Below are positions 26,242 to 34,781 of a DNA stretch of 64,000 bases, piece by piece (positions within the stretch are counted from its first letter, which is position 1; each line of letters opens with the position of its first letter). Both the position numbers and the translations under genes were made by a program. A model generated the notes under the pieces. It did not search any database, was not told the DNA's origin, and worked only from the letters and a program-made list of their open reading frames with translations. The DNA comes from Bombella intestini (lineage in GTDB: Bacteria; Pseudomonadota; Alphaproteobacteria; Acetobacterales; Acetobacteraceae): contig NZ_JATM01000001.1 of NCBI RefSeq assembly GCF_002003665.1, positions 124,001-188,000 on the forward strand. Direction: 5' to 3'.

Positions 26242-27012
26242 ATGGAGTGGGAAGAACCGGCCATCATCCTGCGTCTCTCTCCTCATGGAGACAGCAGCCT
26301 GCTAGTCCGTGTGCTGACAAGGCAGCGAGGTGTTTATCATGCGCTGGTGCGGGGCGGGCAGTCCCGCCGACAATCGGCCCTCTGGCAGGAGGGAAGCCTG
26401 ATCATGGCCCGATGGAAAGCCCGTCTGCCAGAGCAGTTGGGCTATATGACGGCGGAGCTGGTACGGCCTACGGCTTCTTTTCTGTTGGACCATCCTTTGG
26501 CTTTATCCTTGTTGGGCTGTGCTTGTAGCCTCTGCAGTGAGGCCTTGGCAGAACGAGAGCCGCAGGAGGTGTTATTTGCATCTTTGGCTCACTTCATGGG
26601 GGTGGTGAGTGTTTCTGCACCTCAGCCACCGGTCGCCCTCTATCTGCGCTGGGAACTGCTCCTTTTGGAACAGTTGGGTTATGGCCTCACGCTGGATCAA
26701 TGTGCTGTTACAGGGGTGCGGGAGGGGCTGGTTTATGTATCACCCCGAACGGGGCGTGCTGTTAGCGAGGAGGGGGCCGGAGAGTGGAAAGACCGCCTGC
26801 TGCCTCTGCCTTCGTGCCTTTTGAATGATGAAGAAGAAGGCACTCCGGCTGATTGGCTGGCTGGGGCACGGCTGAGTGGTCATTTTCTGCAACGGGCTGT
26901 TTTTGCTGCTTGTCATCGCCCTCTGCCTGCGGCCCGGGATCGCCTGATGACGACACTGTATCGACTGGCTGGGGAGGGGGCCTCTGGACAGGAGGCGGAA
27001 GAGCGTGTCTAA
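26242..27012 (+). CDS. recO: DNA repair protein RecO
   Basis: Helps load RecA on SSB-coated gaps with RecR (RecFOR pathway). The 256 residues begin with the OB-fold region WEEPAIILRLSPHGDSSLLVRVLTRQRG, then RGGQSRR and the helical C-part. The protein resembles alphaproteobacterial RecO with HLRG-type WELLLLEQLGYG. Four-Cys zinc finger is not evident. It overlaps the annotated long form of parC by 8 nt. Confidence 0.9.
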   Translation: MEWEEPAIILRLSPHGDSSLLVRVLTRQRGVYHALVRGGQSRRQSALWQEGSLIMARWKARLPEQLGYMTAELVRPTASFLLDHPLALSLLGCACSLCSEALAEREPQEVLFASLAHFMGVVSVSAPQPPVALYLRWELLLLEQLGYGLTLDQCAVTGVREGLVYVSPRTGRAVSEEGAGEWKDRLLPLPSCLLNDEEEGTPADWLAGARLSGHFLQRAVFAACHRPLPAARDRLMTTLYRLAGEGASGQEAEERV

Positions 27013-27052
27013 CCTGTCTCCACTAACAGGCGATTATGAATCAGGAGACCTT

Positions 27053-29263
27053 ATGACGGGCGATCTCGCCGGGCATATTGAAGATACACGGCTGGCTGAG
27101 GCGCTTAGCGAGCGTTATTTGGCCTATGCTATGTCCACCATCACGTCACGGTCTCTGCCGGATGTGCGGGATGGCCTTAAACCAGTACATCGTCGTTTGC
27201 TCTATGCCATGCAACAATTGAAGCTGGACCCGAGTTCCGGTTTCAAGAAGTGTGCCCGTGTGGTGGGTGATGTTATTGGTAAGTTCCATCCTCATGGTGA
27301 TGCGTCCGTTTATGATGCATTGGTGCGGTTAGCGCAGGATTTTGCCGTGCGCTATCCGCTGGTGGAAGGGCAGGGCAACTTCGGGTCGATCGATGGCGAT
27401 GGTGCGGCTGCCATGCGGTATACCGAAAGCCGTATGACGGACACGGCCCGTATCATGCTGGAAGGCATCAGCGATGATGCGGTTGATTTCCGCCCGACCT
27501 ATGACAATGAGGATCAGGAACCGGTCGTTTTGCCGGGATTGTTCCCTAATCTTCTAGCCAATGGGGCCGCTGGTATCGCTGTAGGTATGGCGACCAGCAT
27601 TCCGCCCCATAATGCCGCCGAACTTTATCAGGCTGCCCGTTTACTGATTGAGAAGCCGGAATGCAGTACGGAAGAGCTTCTGGATGTTGTGCCGGGGCCT
27701 GATTTTCCCACAGGTGGACTGTTGGTGGAAGACCGGCAGACGCTCGTTCAGGCTTATGAGATGGGGCGGGGTAGTTTTCGTATCCGGGCACGTTGGGCGG
27801 TCGAGAAAGGTCGCAACGGCAGTTGGACTATCATCGTTTCGGAAATTCCGTATCAGGTGCAGAAGGGCAAGCTGATCGAAGACATCGCCAAAAAGATGGA
27901 GGAGAAGAAACTTCCTCTTCTGGCTGATGTGCGTGATGAAAGTACAACGGATATCCGGTTGGTTCTGGAACCTAGAACCCGTAGCTGCGAGCCGGAAGTG
28001 CTCATGGAGACGCTCTTTAAGCATACTATGCTGGAGAGCCGGTTCAGCTTGAACATGAATGTGCTCAGTCAGGGGAAAATCCCCGGCGTGTTGTCTCTCA
28101 AGGATGCACTGAAGGCATGGTTGGAGCATGTTCATGACGTTTTGGTCCGCCGTACGCAGCACCGTTTGGATGCCGTTCTGAAAAGATTGGAGATTCTGGA
28201 AGGCTTTCTGAAGGTCTATCTGAATCTTGATGAGGTTATCCGCATCATCCGAGAAGAGGATGAGCCGAAGCCTGCCCTGATGAAGGCATTCTCCTTGAGT
28301 GAGCTTCAGGCGGATTATGTGCTGAACATGCGTCTGCGCTCCTTGCGGCGGCTGGAAGAAATGGAAATCCGCAAGGAGTGGGACGGACTGGGCAAGGAGC
28401 AGGCATCACTCGAAGCTCTTTTGGGGTCCGAAAAGAGACGCTGGACCCGGATTGGCAAAGACCTTCAGAAGATGCAGGCTCTGTTCGAAGGTGGCCCGTA
28501 TGGGCAGCGGCGTACGATTATGGGCGAGGCTCCGGCCAGCATCGATACGTCTGCCGCTCTGGCGGTAGAACGTGAACCGGTGACAGTCCTGCTCTCGCAG
28601 GAAGGCTGGGTCCGTGCCGTTAAGGGGCATGGGCATGATGTGGAGAACCACCGCTTCAAGGAAGGGGATGGTCTGGCCTATCATGTGGAATGTCAGAGTA
28701 CCGACCGTCTCTGCCTGATGGCCGCTGGGGGCCGGGCTTTCACATTAAAGGCAGCGGACCTCCCCCGTGGGCGCGGTTTTGGTCAGCCCGTGCGGACATT
28801 GGCTGATCTGGCGCAGGACGATCAGGTCGTGGCTTTCTTTGCCTTTGGTGATGATAACGCACGGTATTTTCTGGCCAGCACAGATGGTCGGGGGATGCAG
28901 GTTGCCGCTGGGAACCTTGCGGCTGAAAAGCGGACAGGGCGACAGGTCTTTAATCTGCGTAATGGAGCGCAGGTGCAGCTTGTCCTGCCTGCGGAGGGGA
29001 CGCATGTCCTCTGTCTGACAACGGCTAAGCGAGCCCTTATCTTCCCGCTGGAACAGGTTGCCGAGGTTGCCAAGGGCGGTGGCGTTAGTCTCCAGAAGTT
29101 GGGAGAGGGTGTAACGATCAGTCAGATACGTCTCTTCCGTTTGGAAGATGGCCTCATCTGGCGGGAGGGGCAGCGATCCCGTTCTCCTGATGATCTGGCC
29201 CAGCTGGAAGGGCGGCGTGGTGCAGTCGGGCGGGTCGCTCCGCAGTGGATGTTGCGTAAATAA
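27053..29263 (+). CDS. parC: DNA topoisomerase IV subunit A
   Basis: Type II topoisomerase breakage/rejoining subunit that decatenates chromosomes. With this start it has 736 residues: winged-helix DNA-binding domain with GLKPVHRRLLYAM and HPHGDASVYDAL, catalytic Tyr123 in AMRYTESRM, tower/coiled-coil with EILEGFLKVYLNLDEVI and a C-terminal beta-pinwheel. The ATG at 27053 has AGGAG 5 nt upstream, so it is preferred to the GTG at 27005, which would overlap recO by 8 nt. The shape (short C-terminal domain, no GyrA box) supports ParC rather than GyrA. The position equal to E. coli Ser80 is Ala84 here. Confidence 0.93.
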   Translation: MTGDLAGHIEDTRLAEALSERYLAYAMSTITSRSLPDVRDGLKPVHRRLLYAMQQLKLDPSSGFKKCARVVGDVIGKFHPHGDASVYDALVRLAQDFAVRYPLVEGQGNFGSIDGDGAAAMRYTESRMTDTARIMLEGISDDAVDFRPTYDNEDQEPVVLPGLFPNLLANGAAGIAVGMATSIPPHNAAELYQAARLLIEKPECSTEELLDVVPGPDFPTGGLLVEDRQTLVQAYEMGRGSFRIRARWAVEKGRNGSWTIIVSEIPYQVQKGKLIEDIAKKMEEKKLPLLADVRDESTTDIRLVLEPRTRSCEPEVLMETLFKHTMLESRFSLNMNVLSQGKIPGVLSLKDALKAWLEHVHDVLVRRTQHRLDAVLKRLEILEGFLKVYLNLDEVIRIIREEDEPKPALMKAFSLSELQADYVLNMRLRSLRRLEEMEIRKEWDGLGKEQASLEALLGSEKRRWTRIGKDLQKMQALFEGGPYGQRRTIMGEAPASIDTSAALAVEREPVTVLLSQEGWVRAVKGHGHDVENHRFKEGDGLAYHVECQSTDRLCLMAAGGRAFTLKAADLPRGRGFGQPVRTLADLAQDDQVVAFFAFGDDNARYFLASTDGRGMQVAAGNLAAEKRTGRQVFNLRNGAQVQLVLPAEGTHVLCLTTAKRALIFPLEQVAEVAKGGGVSLQKLGEGVTISQIRLFRLEDGLIWREGQRSRSPDDLAQLEGRRGAVGRVAPQWMLRK

Positions 29264-29349
29264 GGCTATGCGTATGGGCAGCCTGCCATCCTTTCCAGCG
29301 GGTAGGGTGTGGTGGGCTGTTTGGCATGGTCGTATGAGAAGGAGGGGAG

Positions 29350-30771
29350 ATGGAAGCACTTGTTTGGCAGACGTTCCTGTTAGGAATGCTGCATGTCAGT
29401 CTTTCCCTTCTTGTCACCGCCCATATCCTGCTGACGAAACGGGATACGGCCGCCGCTGCGGGGTGGATCGGTTTTTGTTGGGTTATGCCCTATTTTGGGT
29501 CGCTGCTTTATCTCTGTTTAGGGATCAATCGTGTCCATCGTCGGGCACAGAAGTTGCGAGAGGATGTCAGCCCGGAGGAGACCGCCTTCTTGGCGACATG
29601 GTCTCATGATGCTTCTGATAGCTTCATGGCACCTCTGGTTAAGATGTTGGATGAATTGACGGGTCTACCCCTACTCAAGGGGAACAGTGTAGATTGTCTG
29701 CATGACGGTGACCGTGCTTACCCAAAGATGCTGGAAGCCATTGCTCAGGCGGAGCGGTCCATTCTGCTGTGCTCCTATATTTTTCGACATGATGAGATCG
29801 GCAAGCAGTTTGTGGCAGCTCTGGTAGAGGCTAGACAGCGTGGGGTTGAAGTCCGTGTGTTGGTGGATGGTATCGGGAGTGGTTATCTCTATAGTCCGAT
29901 CATCCAGAGGCTGAAGCGTGAGAGCATACCCTGTGCCCGTTTCATGCATTCTCTCTGGCCGTGGCGGATGCCGTTCATCAACCTTCGGGACCATCGCAAG
30001 ATATTGGTTGTTGATGGTCGAATAGGCTTCATGGGTGGGTTAAATATCGGGGCAGAAAATCTGCTCAATCGACCCAGAGGGCGGCGCATCCCAGTGGCGG
30101 ATACGCATTTTCGGCTAGAAGGCCCGGTGGTCCAGCAGCTTTCTGAAGTCTTTGCGCGGGACTGGGTTTTTACGACAGGGGAGACGCTGGAAGGAGAGCG
30201 TTATTTTCCGGTCCCTGTGGCGGGGGGAACCATCCCAGCCCGTGTTGTGACCTCAGGGCCAGATATGGACGTAGAGAAGATTGAATATACTATTCTTCAA
30301 GCGGTCATTCTGGCTCGTAGTCATGTTTGCTTTATGACGCCTTATTTCATTCCAGATAACCGCTTCGCAACGGAACTCGGATTGGCAGCGTTGCGGGGGG
30401 TGCGGGTGGATATTGTTGTGCCGCAGCATAGCAACCATCCGGTGACGGATTACGCCCGTAATGCTTGCCTGAAAGAACTAGTGCAGGCGGGATGCCGTGT
30501 CTGGCTGGGAGAGCCGCCCTTTAACCACTCCAAGTTGATGACGGTGGATCAGGTTTGGAGCTTTGTAGGTAGTGCTAACCTGGATAGGCGTTCCTTGCGT
30601 CTCAATTTTGAATGCAACATGACCTTGCATGATGCAGAGACAACAGGACATTTGGAAAAATTCATCCTGAGCCATTGCAACCAGCAGTTGACGCTGGAGG
30701 AAATTGATTCATGGTCAATGCCGGTTCGACTGCGGAATGCGGCCTGTTGTCTTTTCCTGCCTTATCTTTAA
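29350..30771 (+). CDS. cls: Cardiolipin synthase (phospholipase D family)
   Basis: Makes cardiolipin by joining two phosphatidylglycerol molecules (or a related transfer) at the inner membrane. The 473 residues have two N-terminal membrane helices (LLVTAHILL, WIGFCWVMPYFGSLLYLCLG) and two HKD motifs: H215-R-K217 to D222 and H393-S-K to D400. It is the bacterial Cls type of about 470-490 residues. AGGAGG lies 4 nt before the ATG. Its last codons overlap the antisense end of the next gene by 4 nt. Confidence 0.94.
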   Translation: MEALVWQTFLLGMLHVSLSLLVTAHILLTKRDTAAAAGWIGFCWVMPYFGSLLYLCLGINRVHRRAQKLREDVSPEETAFLATWSHDASDSFMAPLVKMLDELTGLPLLKGNSVDCLHDGDRAYPKMLEAIAQAERSILLCSYIFRHDEIGKQFVAALVEARQRGVEVRVLVDGIGSGYLYSPIIQRLKRESIPCARFMHSLWPWRMPFINLRDHRKILVVDGRIGFMGGLNIGAENLLNRPRGRRIPVADTHFRLEGPVVQQLSEVFARDWVFTTGETLEGERYFPVPVAGGTIPARVVTSGPDMDVEKIEYTILQAVILARSHVCFMTPYFIPDNRFATELGLAALRGVRVDIVVPQHSNHPVTDYARNACLKELVQAGCRVWLGEPPFNHSKLMTVDQVWSFVGSANLDRRSLRLNFECNMTLHDAETTGHLEKFILSHCNQQLTLEEIDSWSMPVRLRNAACCLFLPYL

Positions 30772-31439
30772 ACGAGAAGGGAGGCGTTGTCTGATAGTTC
30801 CGGTTGCAACGTAACGGCAATGGGGCGGTGATCGGAGCCGAAACGGGGGTAGACCCGTCTGTCCAGTAGCGAGAAACCACGGACAAGGCAGCGATCCAGC
30901 CGGAGGGGGACTTTGTCCAACATGCGGTGGGTTTGTTCTCGTGGGCCGACATCCTCGAAGCCCCGTAGCATGGCAGGGCCAACCTGATTGAAATCTCCAA
31001 TGATGATAGCTCGATCCGATAGGGTTTGCCGGATGAGACGCAGCTGGCGGCGGTTGAGGATAGGGCCATGGGATAGGTGGACGTTGGCGAGACTGAACGG
31101 CCCGAACCCTGTATCAAACTCCAGAATCTGAGCAGAACGATGTGCGGCTAACCCCGGGGGGAGCATTTGCAGTCGTGGTGGTGATAGGAACGGATGGCGG
31201 CTCCAACAGGCGGTGCCATGCACACGCCCTTCCGATGCTAGTCGGCTGAAATGCCCTCCCACAAGTTCGGGAAGCCGGTTGGTAAACAGGCGACATTCTT
31301 GCATGAGTAGAATATCAGGTTTTGTAACCCGCATGAGGAGGCGGATATCTTCCAGCGTAGCGCCATCCTCATGGAAGAGGTTCCAGCTTACAAGCCGGAG
31401 ACTATGAGGAAGAGGAGGTGATGAAAGCGGGGCCGACAT
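30768..31439 (-). CDS. Endonuclease/exonuclease/phosphatase family protein
   Basis: A 223-residue member of the EEP fold: LRLVSWNLFHE, QECR (metal Glu), the GDFN catalytic segment and SDHRPIAV at the C-end. The layout is metal-dependent phosphohydrolase-like. Members include DNases, sphingomyelinases and lipid phosphatases; the substrate is not clear here. It converges on cls, so a phospholipid role is possible but only suggested by position. No signal peptide is seen, so it should be cytoplasmic. Confidence 0.85.
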   Translation of the reverse strand: MSAPLSSPPLPHSLRLVSWNLFHEDGATLEDIRLLMRVTKPDILLMQECRLFTNRLPELVGGHFSRLASEGRVHGTACWSRHPFLSPPRLQMLPPGLAAHRSAQILEFDTGFGPFSLANVHLSHGPILNRRQLRLIRQTLSDRAIIIGDFNQVGPAMLRGFEDVGPREQTHRMLDKVPLRLDRCLVRGFSLLDRRVYPRFGSDHRPIAVTLQPELSDNASLLV

Positions 31440-31946
31440 TATTGGAAGAACCTGATGAGAAAAAGAGATAGGACCTGTCAGTACGGGTCGAGAGAAGGAT
31501 TCTATTATATATAATCCTGATGCAAAAGCACGCCGTGGTTGAAGGTGAGATGGGAATTAAGGGTGTGTAGGTCTTTATCATATATATATAAATATGAGGC
31601 AGTTTTGAAATTAATAAAGAAGACTATAAATATCATATTTTGATTTTTTAAAATAATCTATATTATAAATTAATTTATATCATGTAATAAAATGATGTTC
31701 TCTGGAGAATAAGACCATGACGGCCTCTGATTTAAAGAAAAGAGTGTTAGAAGCTCACTAAATGAGAAAGGGTAGTCGTTCTGCTCTCATCAGAAAATTT
31801 TTGATTGGAAATTTCTTCCAAGTTTTCCCTATCCAGCGATAGGCACCTAATGTGCTGGATGGATACTTTTGGATATCCTAAGCAAATATCTACATATCGT
31901 TATTTTTAGTCAGTATGGTTAATGTAATGCAGTAGGAGTGATGGGT
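31440..31946. other. AT-rich intergenic island with a micro-ORF upstream of metC
   Basis: About 500 nt, very rich in A+T (runs such as TATATATATA near 31583 and AATAATCTATATTATAAATT), far from the local composition. Best visible element is a micro-ORF at 31717-31761, described separately. A stem ATCCAGC/GCTGGAT (31831-31837 and 31852-31858) follows. No SAM-II or other known riboswitch core was recognised. The region may hold the metC promoter and regulatory RNA, or be a remnant of transferred DNA. Confidence 0.6.
31717..31761 (+). CDS. 14-codon micro-ORF (possible leader peptide)
   Basis: ATG preceded by GGAGA with 9 nt spacing, encoding MTASDLKKRVLEAH and TAA. A second short frame of 26 codons begins at the next nucleotide (31762). 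The peptide has a well-formed amphipathic look. It could be a translated leader or a broken gene start; there is no Met- or Cys-run that would suggest attenuation for metC. Confidence 0.3.
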   Translation: MTASDLKKRVLEAH

Positions 31947-33188
31947 ATGAAAAATATGCGCAAAGATAATAAGGGTAAAGAGTCAGCAATGGGGCCTGTT
32001 ATTGGTGCAGGATGGCAGAAATTTGCGACTTTTTTGACACATGCAGGTCGGCAGCAGCCGGATAGACGGGGCAGTTTTGTCAACATGCCGGTTGAGCGTG
32101 GTTCAACGGTCGTCTTCCCAACCGTTGATGATATGGAAGCACAGGGCGGGCACGCTTATGAGCATCAGCTCGTCTATGGGGCTATGGGTAATCCCGTTCA
32201 GCATAGACTGGAGCAAGTGATTGCGGCCTTGGAAGGGGGAAGCCATACGCAGGTTGTCAATTCCGGTTTGGCGGCCTGTACAGTTGCCCTTCTGGCTTTT
32301 CTTAAAGGGGGCGACCATCTGCTTTTACCTGATTCGGTCTATGGTCCAACCCGGCGTTTCGTACTTGGTACACTGGCCCGTTTTGGGGTGGAGACGAGCT
32401 TCTACCCACCTCGTGCTGATGAAGCTACGTTGAGGGCCCATCTTCGGCCCAATACGGCTGTGATCTTTGCGGAGAGTCCGGGAAGCCATACATTTGAGGT
32501 TCAGGATATTCCCATGATTGCAAGGCTGGCTCATGGAGCAGGGGCACGAGTGTTGTTAGATAATACATGGGGTATTGGGGCTTTTCAGCCTTTTACGTCT
32601 GGGGTGGATGTGTCCATTCAGGCCTTGACAAAATATCCCAGCGGTCATGCAGATGTTATTCTGGGGTCGATTACGGTTCAGCGGCAGGAGCACTGGCAGT
32701 CCCTACGGCGTACGGCAATTGAGCTAGGGGCGTGCGGTGCTCCAGACGATTGTTGGTTAACCCTGCGAGGGTTGAAGACAATGGCAGTCCGTCTCTCTCA
32801 GCAGGCCCGTTCTGCCTATGAGCTGGCCTTGTGGTTGAAAAGCAGGCCAGAAGTAGCCCATGTGCGGCATCCAGCTCTGCCCGGTTGTCCGGGCCATGAA
32901 ATATGGAAGCGTGATTTCACCGATGCCAGTGGCCTTTTCGGTGTGGAGCTAGATGCAGGAATTACGCAGGAAGCGATGATTGCTATGCTTGATGGGCTGC
33001 ATCTGTTCAGCATTGGGGCCAGTTGGGGCGGGTATGAAAGTCTCGTCCTGCCTACATCTGGTGGTCTGATCCGCACCCATAAGGATGGTCTGCCCCAGGG
33101 GGCGGCCTTTCGTATTCAGGTCGGGTTAGAGAATGTAGCAGACCTGAAAGCTGATCTAACCCGTGGGCTGGATGGGCTGAAACGCTGA
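31947..33188 (+). CDS. metC: Cystathionine beta-lyase
   Basis: PLP enzyme of methionine synthesis that splits cystathionine into homocysteine, pyruvate and ammonia. The Cys/Met-metabolism fold is clear: YGAMGNPVQHRLEQVIAALEGG, the cofactor-contact DNTWG and the Schiff-base Lys229 in LTKYPSGHAD, then GASWGGYESL typical of the beta-lyase subgroup. The ATG at 31947 has AGGAG 8 nt upstream; GTG at 31938 or ATG at 31941 would add three or two residues. 413 residues with this start. Convergent with comM, with only 2 nt between stops. Confidence 0.92.
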   Translation: MKNMRKDNKGKESAMGPVIGAGWQKFATFLTHAGRQQPDRRGSFVNMPVERGSTVVFPTVDDMEAQGGHAYEHQLVYGAMGNPVQHRLEQVIAALEGGSHTQVVNSGLAACTVALLAFLKGGDHLLLPDSVYGPTRRFVLGTLARFGVETSFYPPRADEATLRAHLRPNTAVIFAESPGSHTFEVQDIPMIARLAHGAGARVLLDNTWGIGAFQPFTSGVDVSIQALTKYPSGHADVILGSITVQRQEHWQSLRRTAIELGACGAPDDCWLTLRGLKTMAVRLSQQARSAYELALWLKSRPEVAHVRHPALPGCPGHEIWKRDFTDASGLFGVELDAGITQEAMIAMLDGLHLFSIGASWGGYESLVLPTSGGLIRTHKDGLPQGAAFRIQVGLENVADLKADLTRGLDGLKR

Positions 33189-33190
33189 GA

Positions 33191-34687
33191 TCAGAGAGGA
33201 GTGCGGTAGGAGAGAGCTTCTGCCGCATGGTGCTTCTGTACTGTTTCCGTGCCGTCCAGATCGGCAATCGTGCGGGCGACACGGAACATACGTGTGATGC
33301 CTCGATGAGAGAGCTTCATGCGTAAGGCAGCTTGTTCGGCAAGGGCCAGAGCATCGGGGTCGAAGTGGAAACCTTCAGGAGGCATTACGGCATTGCTGGC
33401 TCCCTGCCGTTGTATTTGCCGGTCATAGGCGGCTTGTACTCTGGCCCGGACTTCTGCGCTGCTTTCTCCTGTAGGAGCACGGCTGATAGCCAGCGGGGAT
33501 AAAGAATGGATGTGCACGCATAGATCCATACGGTCTAACATCGGGCCGGAGATGCGGGCCGTGTAGTCCTGAGCGCAGCGGGGTGCCCGATTGCAGGCTC
33601 GCTCGGTATCGTGAACATAGCCGCAGCGACAGGGGTTCATAGCTGCTACAAGCTGGAAGCGAGCGGGATAGTGCGTATGGCGTGCCGCACGGGAGATCGT
33701 GACCTCGCCTGATTCAACAGGTTGGCGCAATCCCTCGAGGCAGTTGCGGGGGAACTCGGGAAATTCATCCAGAAATAGCACGCCATTATGGGCAAGACTG
33801 ACCTCGCCGGGCATGGCCTTGGGGCCACCACCAACTAAGGCGGGAAGAGTCGTATTATGATGTGGGGCACGGTAAGGCGGCCGATTGACGAGCTGTCCAG
33901 CGGGCAGCAGCCCGCCGATGCTGTGGATGCGGCTGGTTTCTAGTATTTCTGCAGCGGTGAGGTCGGGCAAGATACTGGGTAGGCGGCTGGCGAGCATGGA
34001 CTTACCAGACCCCGGCGGACCGGACATGAGCAGGGAGTGACGCCCCGCAGCGGCGATCTCCAAGACACGGCGAGCCTGCATCATGCCTTTTACATCCCGC
34101 AGGTCCGAGCCGTAATCGGGCGGCTGAGGAGCGGGTGGTGGTTCGGCGGGTAGGGGTTGCTCCTTGCGGAGATGGCCGATTAGGGCCTTGAGAGATGGCG
34201 TGGCAACAATCTCTAGATCAGGATGGCCCCAGCGTGCTTCTGCTCCTTGCGAAGCGGGGCAGATCAGCCCCTGTCCTTGTGTGGAAGCCGTCAGGGCAGC
34301 GCAGAGAATACCATTGACGGGGTTGATCGTCCCATCGAGGGCGATTTCACCCAGAGCTGCCAGATTGGCTACGGTCTCGGCAGGGATGACGCCCATGGCA
34401 ATTAGAACACCAAGGGCGATGGGGAGATCGAAATGTGCCCCTTCTTTAGGAAGGTCAGCCGGTGTGAGGTTAACGAGAATCCGTTTGGGCGGCAGGGCCA
34501 GCCCCATGGCAGAAAGGGCAGCTCTGACGCGTTCCCGTGATTCGGCAATAGCTCGGGCTGGCATCCCGACAATGATAAAGGAGGGCAGGCCGCTAGAAAT
34601 CTGAACCTCTACCATGACAGGCAGGGCGTCTATCCCGGAGAAGGTGAAGCTCTGGATGCGGGCAAGAGTAGGCGGGAGAGCGGCCAT
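33191..34687 (-). CDS. comM: ComM/YifB-family Mg-chelatase-like ATPase
   Basis: A AAA+ ATPase of 498 residues: N-terminal ChlI-like domain with EVQISSGLPSFIIVGMPARAIAESRERVRAAL, Walker A GPPGSGKSMLA, Walker B NGVLFLDEFPEF and the C-terminal ChlI domain with SHRGITRMFRVARTIADL. ComM in other bacteria is a branch-migration helicase in natural transformation. No other competence gene lies near. The whole length is normal for the family. Confidence 0.93.
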   Translation of the reverse strand: MAALPPTLARIQSFTFSGIDALPVMVEVQISSGLPSFIIVGMPARAIAESRERVRAALSAMGLALPPKRILVNLTPADLPKEGAHFDLPIALGVLIAMGVIPAETVANLAALGEIALDGTINPVNGILCAALTASTQGQGLICPASQGAEARWGHPDLEIVATPSLKALIGHLRKEQPLPAEPPPAPQPPDYGSDLRDVKGMMQARRVLEIAAAGRHSLLMSGPPGSGKSMLASRLPSILPDLTAAEILETSRIHSIGGLLPAGQLVNRPPYRAPHHNTTLPALVGGGPKAMPGEVSLAHNGVLFLDEFPEFPRNCLEGLRQPVESGEVTISRAARHTHYPARFQLVAAMNPCRCGYVHDTERACNRAPRCAQDYTARISGPMLDRMDLCVHIHSLSPLAISRAPTGESSAEVRARVQAAYDRQIQRQGASNAVMPPEGFHFDPDALALAEQAALRMKLSHRGITRMFRVARTIADLDGTETVQKHHAAEALSYRTPL

Positions 34688-34718
34688 GCTGTCGGGAATC
34701 CTTATGGGCCGGATGCGA

Positions 34719-34749
34719 AACCGCCCGACAGCGGAACTGCCGGGCGGTT
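34719..34749 (-). terminator. Hairpin terminating serA (minus strand)
   Basis: AACCGCCCG pairs with CGGGCGGTT across a short loop that itself has a CAG/CTG stem. On the minus strand it follows the serA stop by 32 nt. The T-run is weak (TTTCGC), so efficiency is uncertain. Confidence 0.55.
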
Positions 34750-34781
34750 GTCAGAGGCAAACCGAATAGAGCCGTAGAGGG

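Noticed and set aside
31440-31946. SAM-II riboswitch before metC
   Set aside because: The conserved core and pseudoknot bases were not found by eye; a covariance search would be needed.
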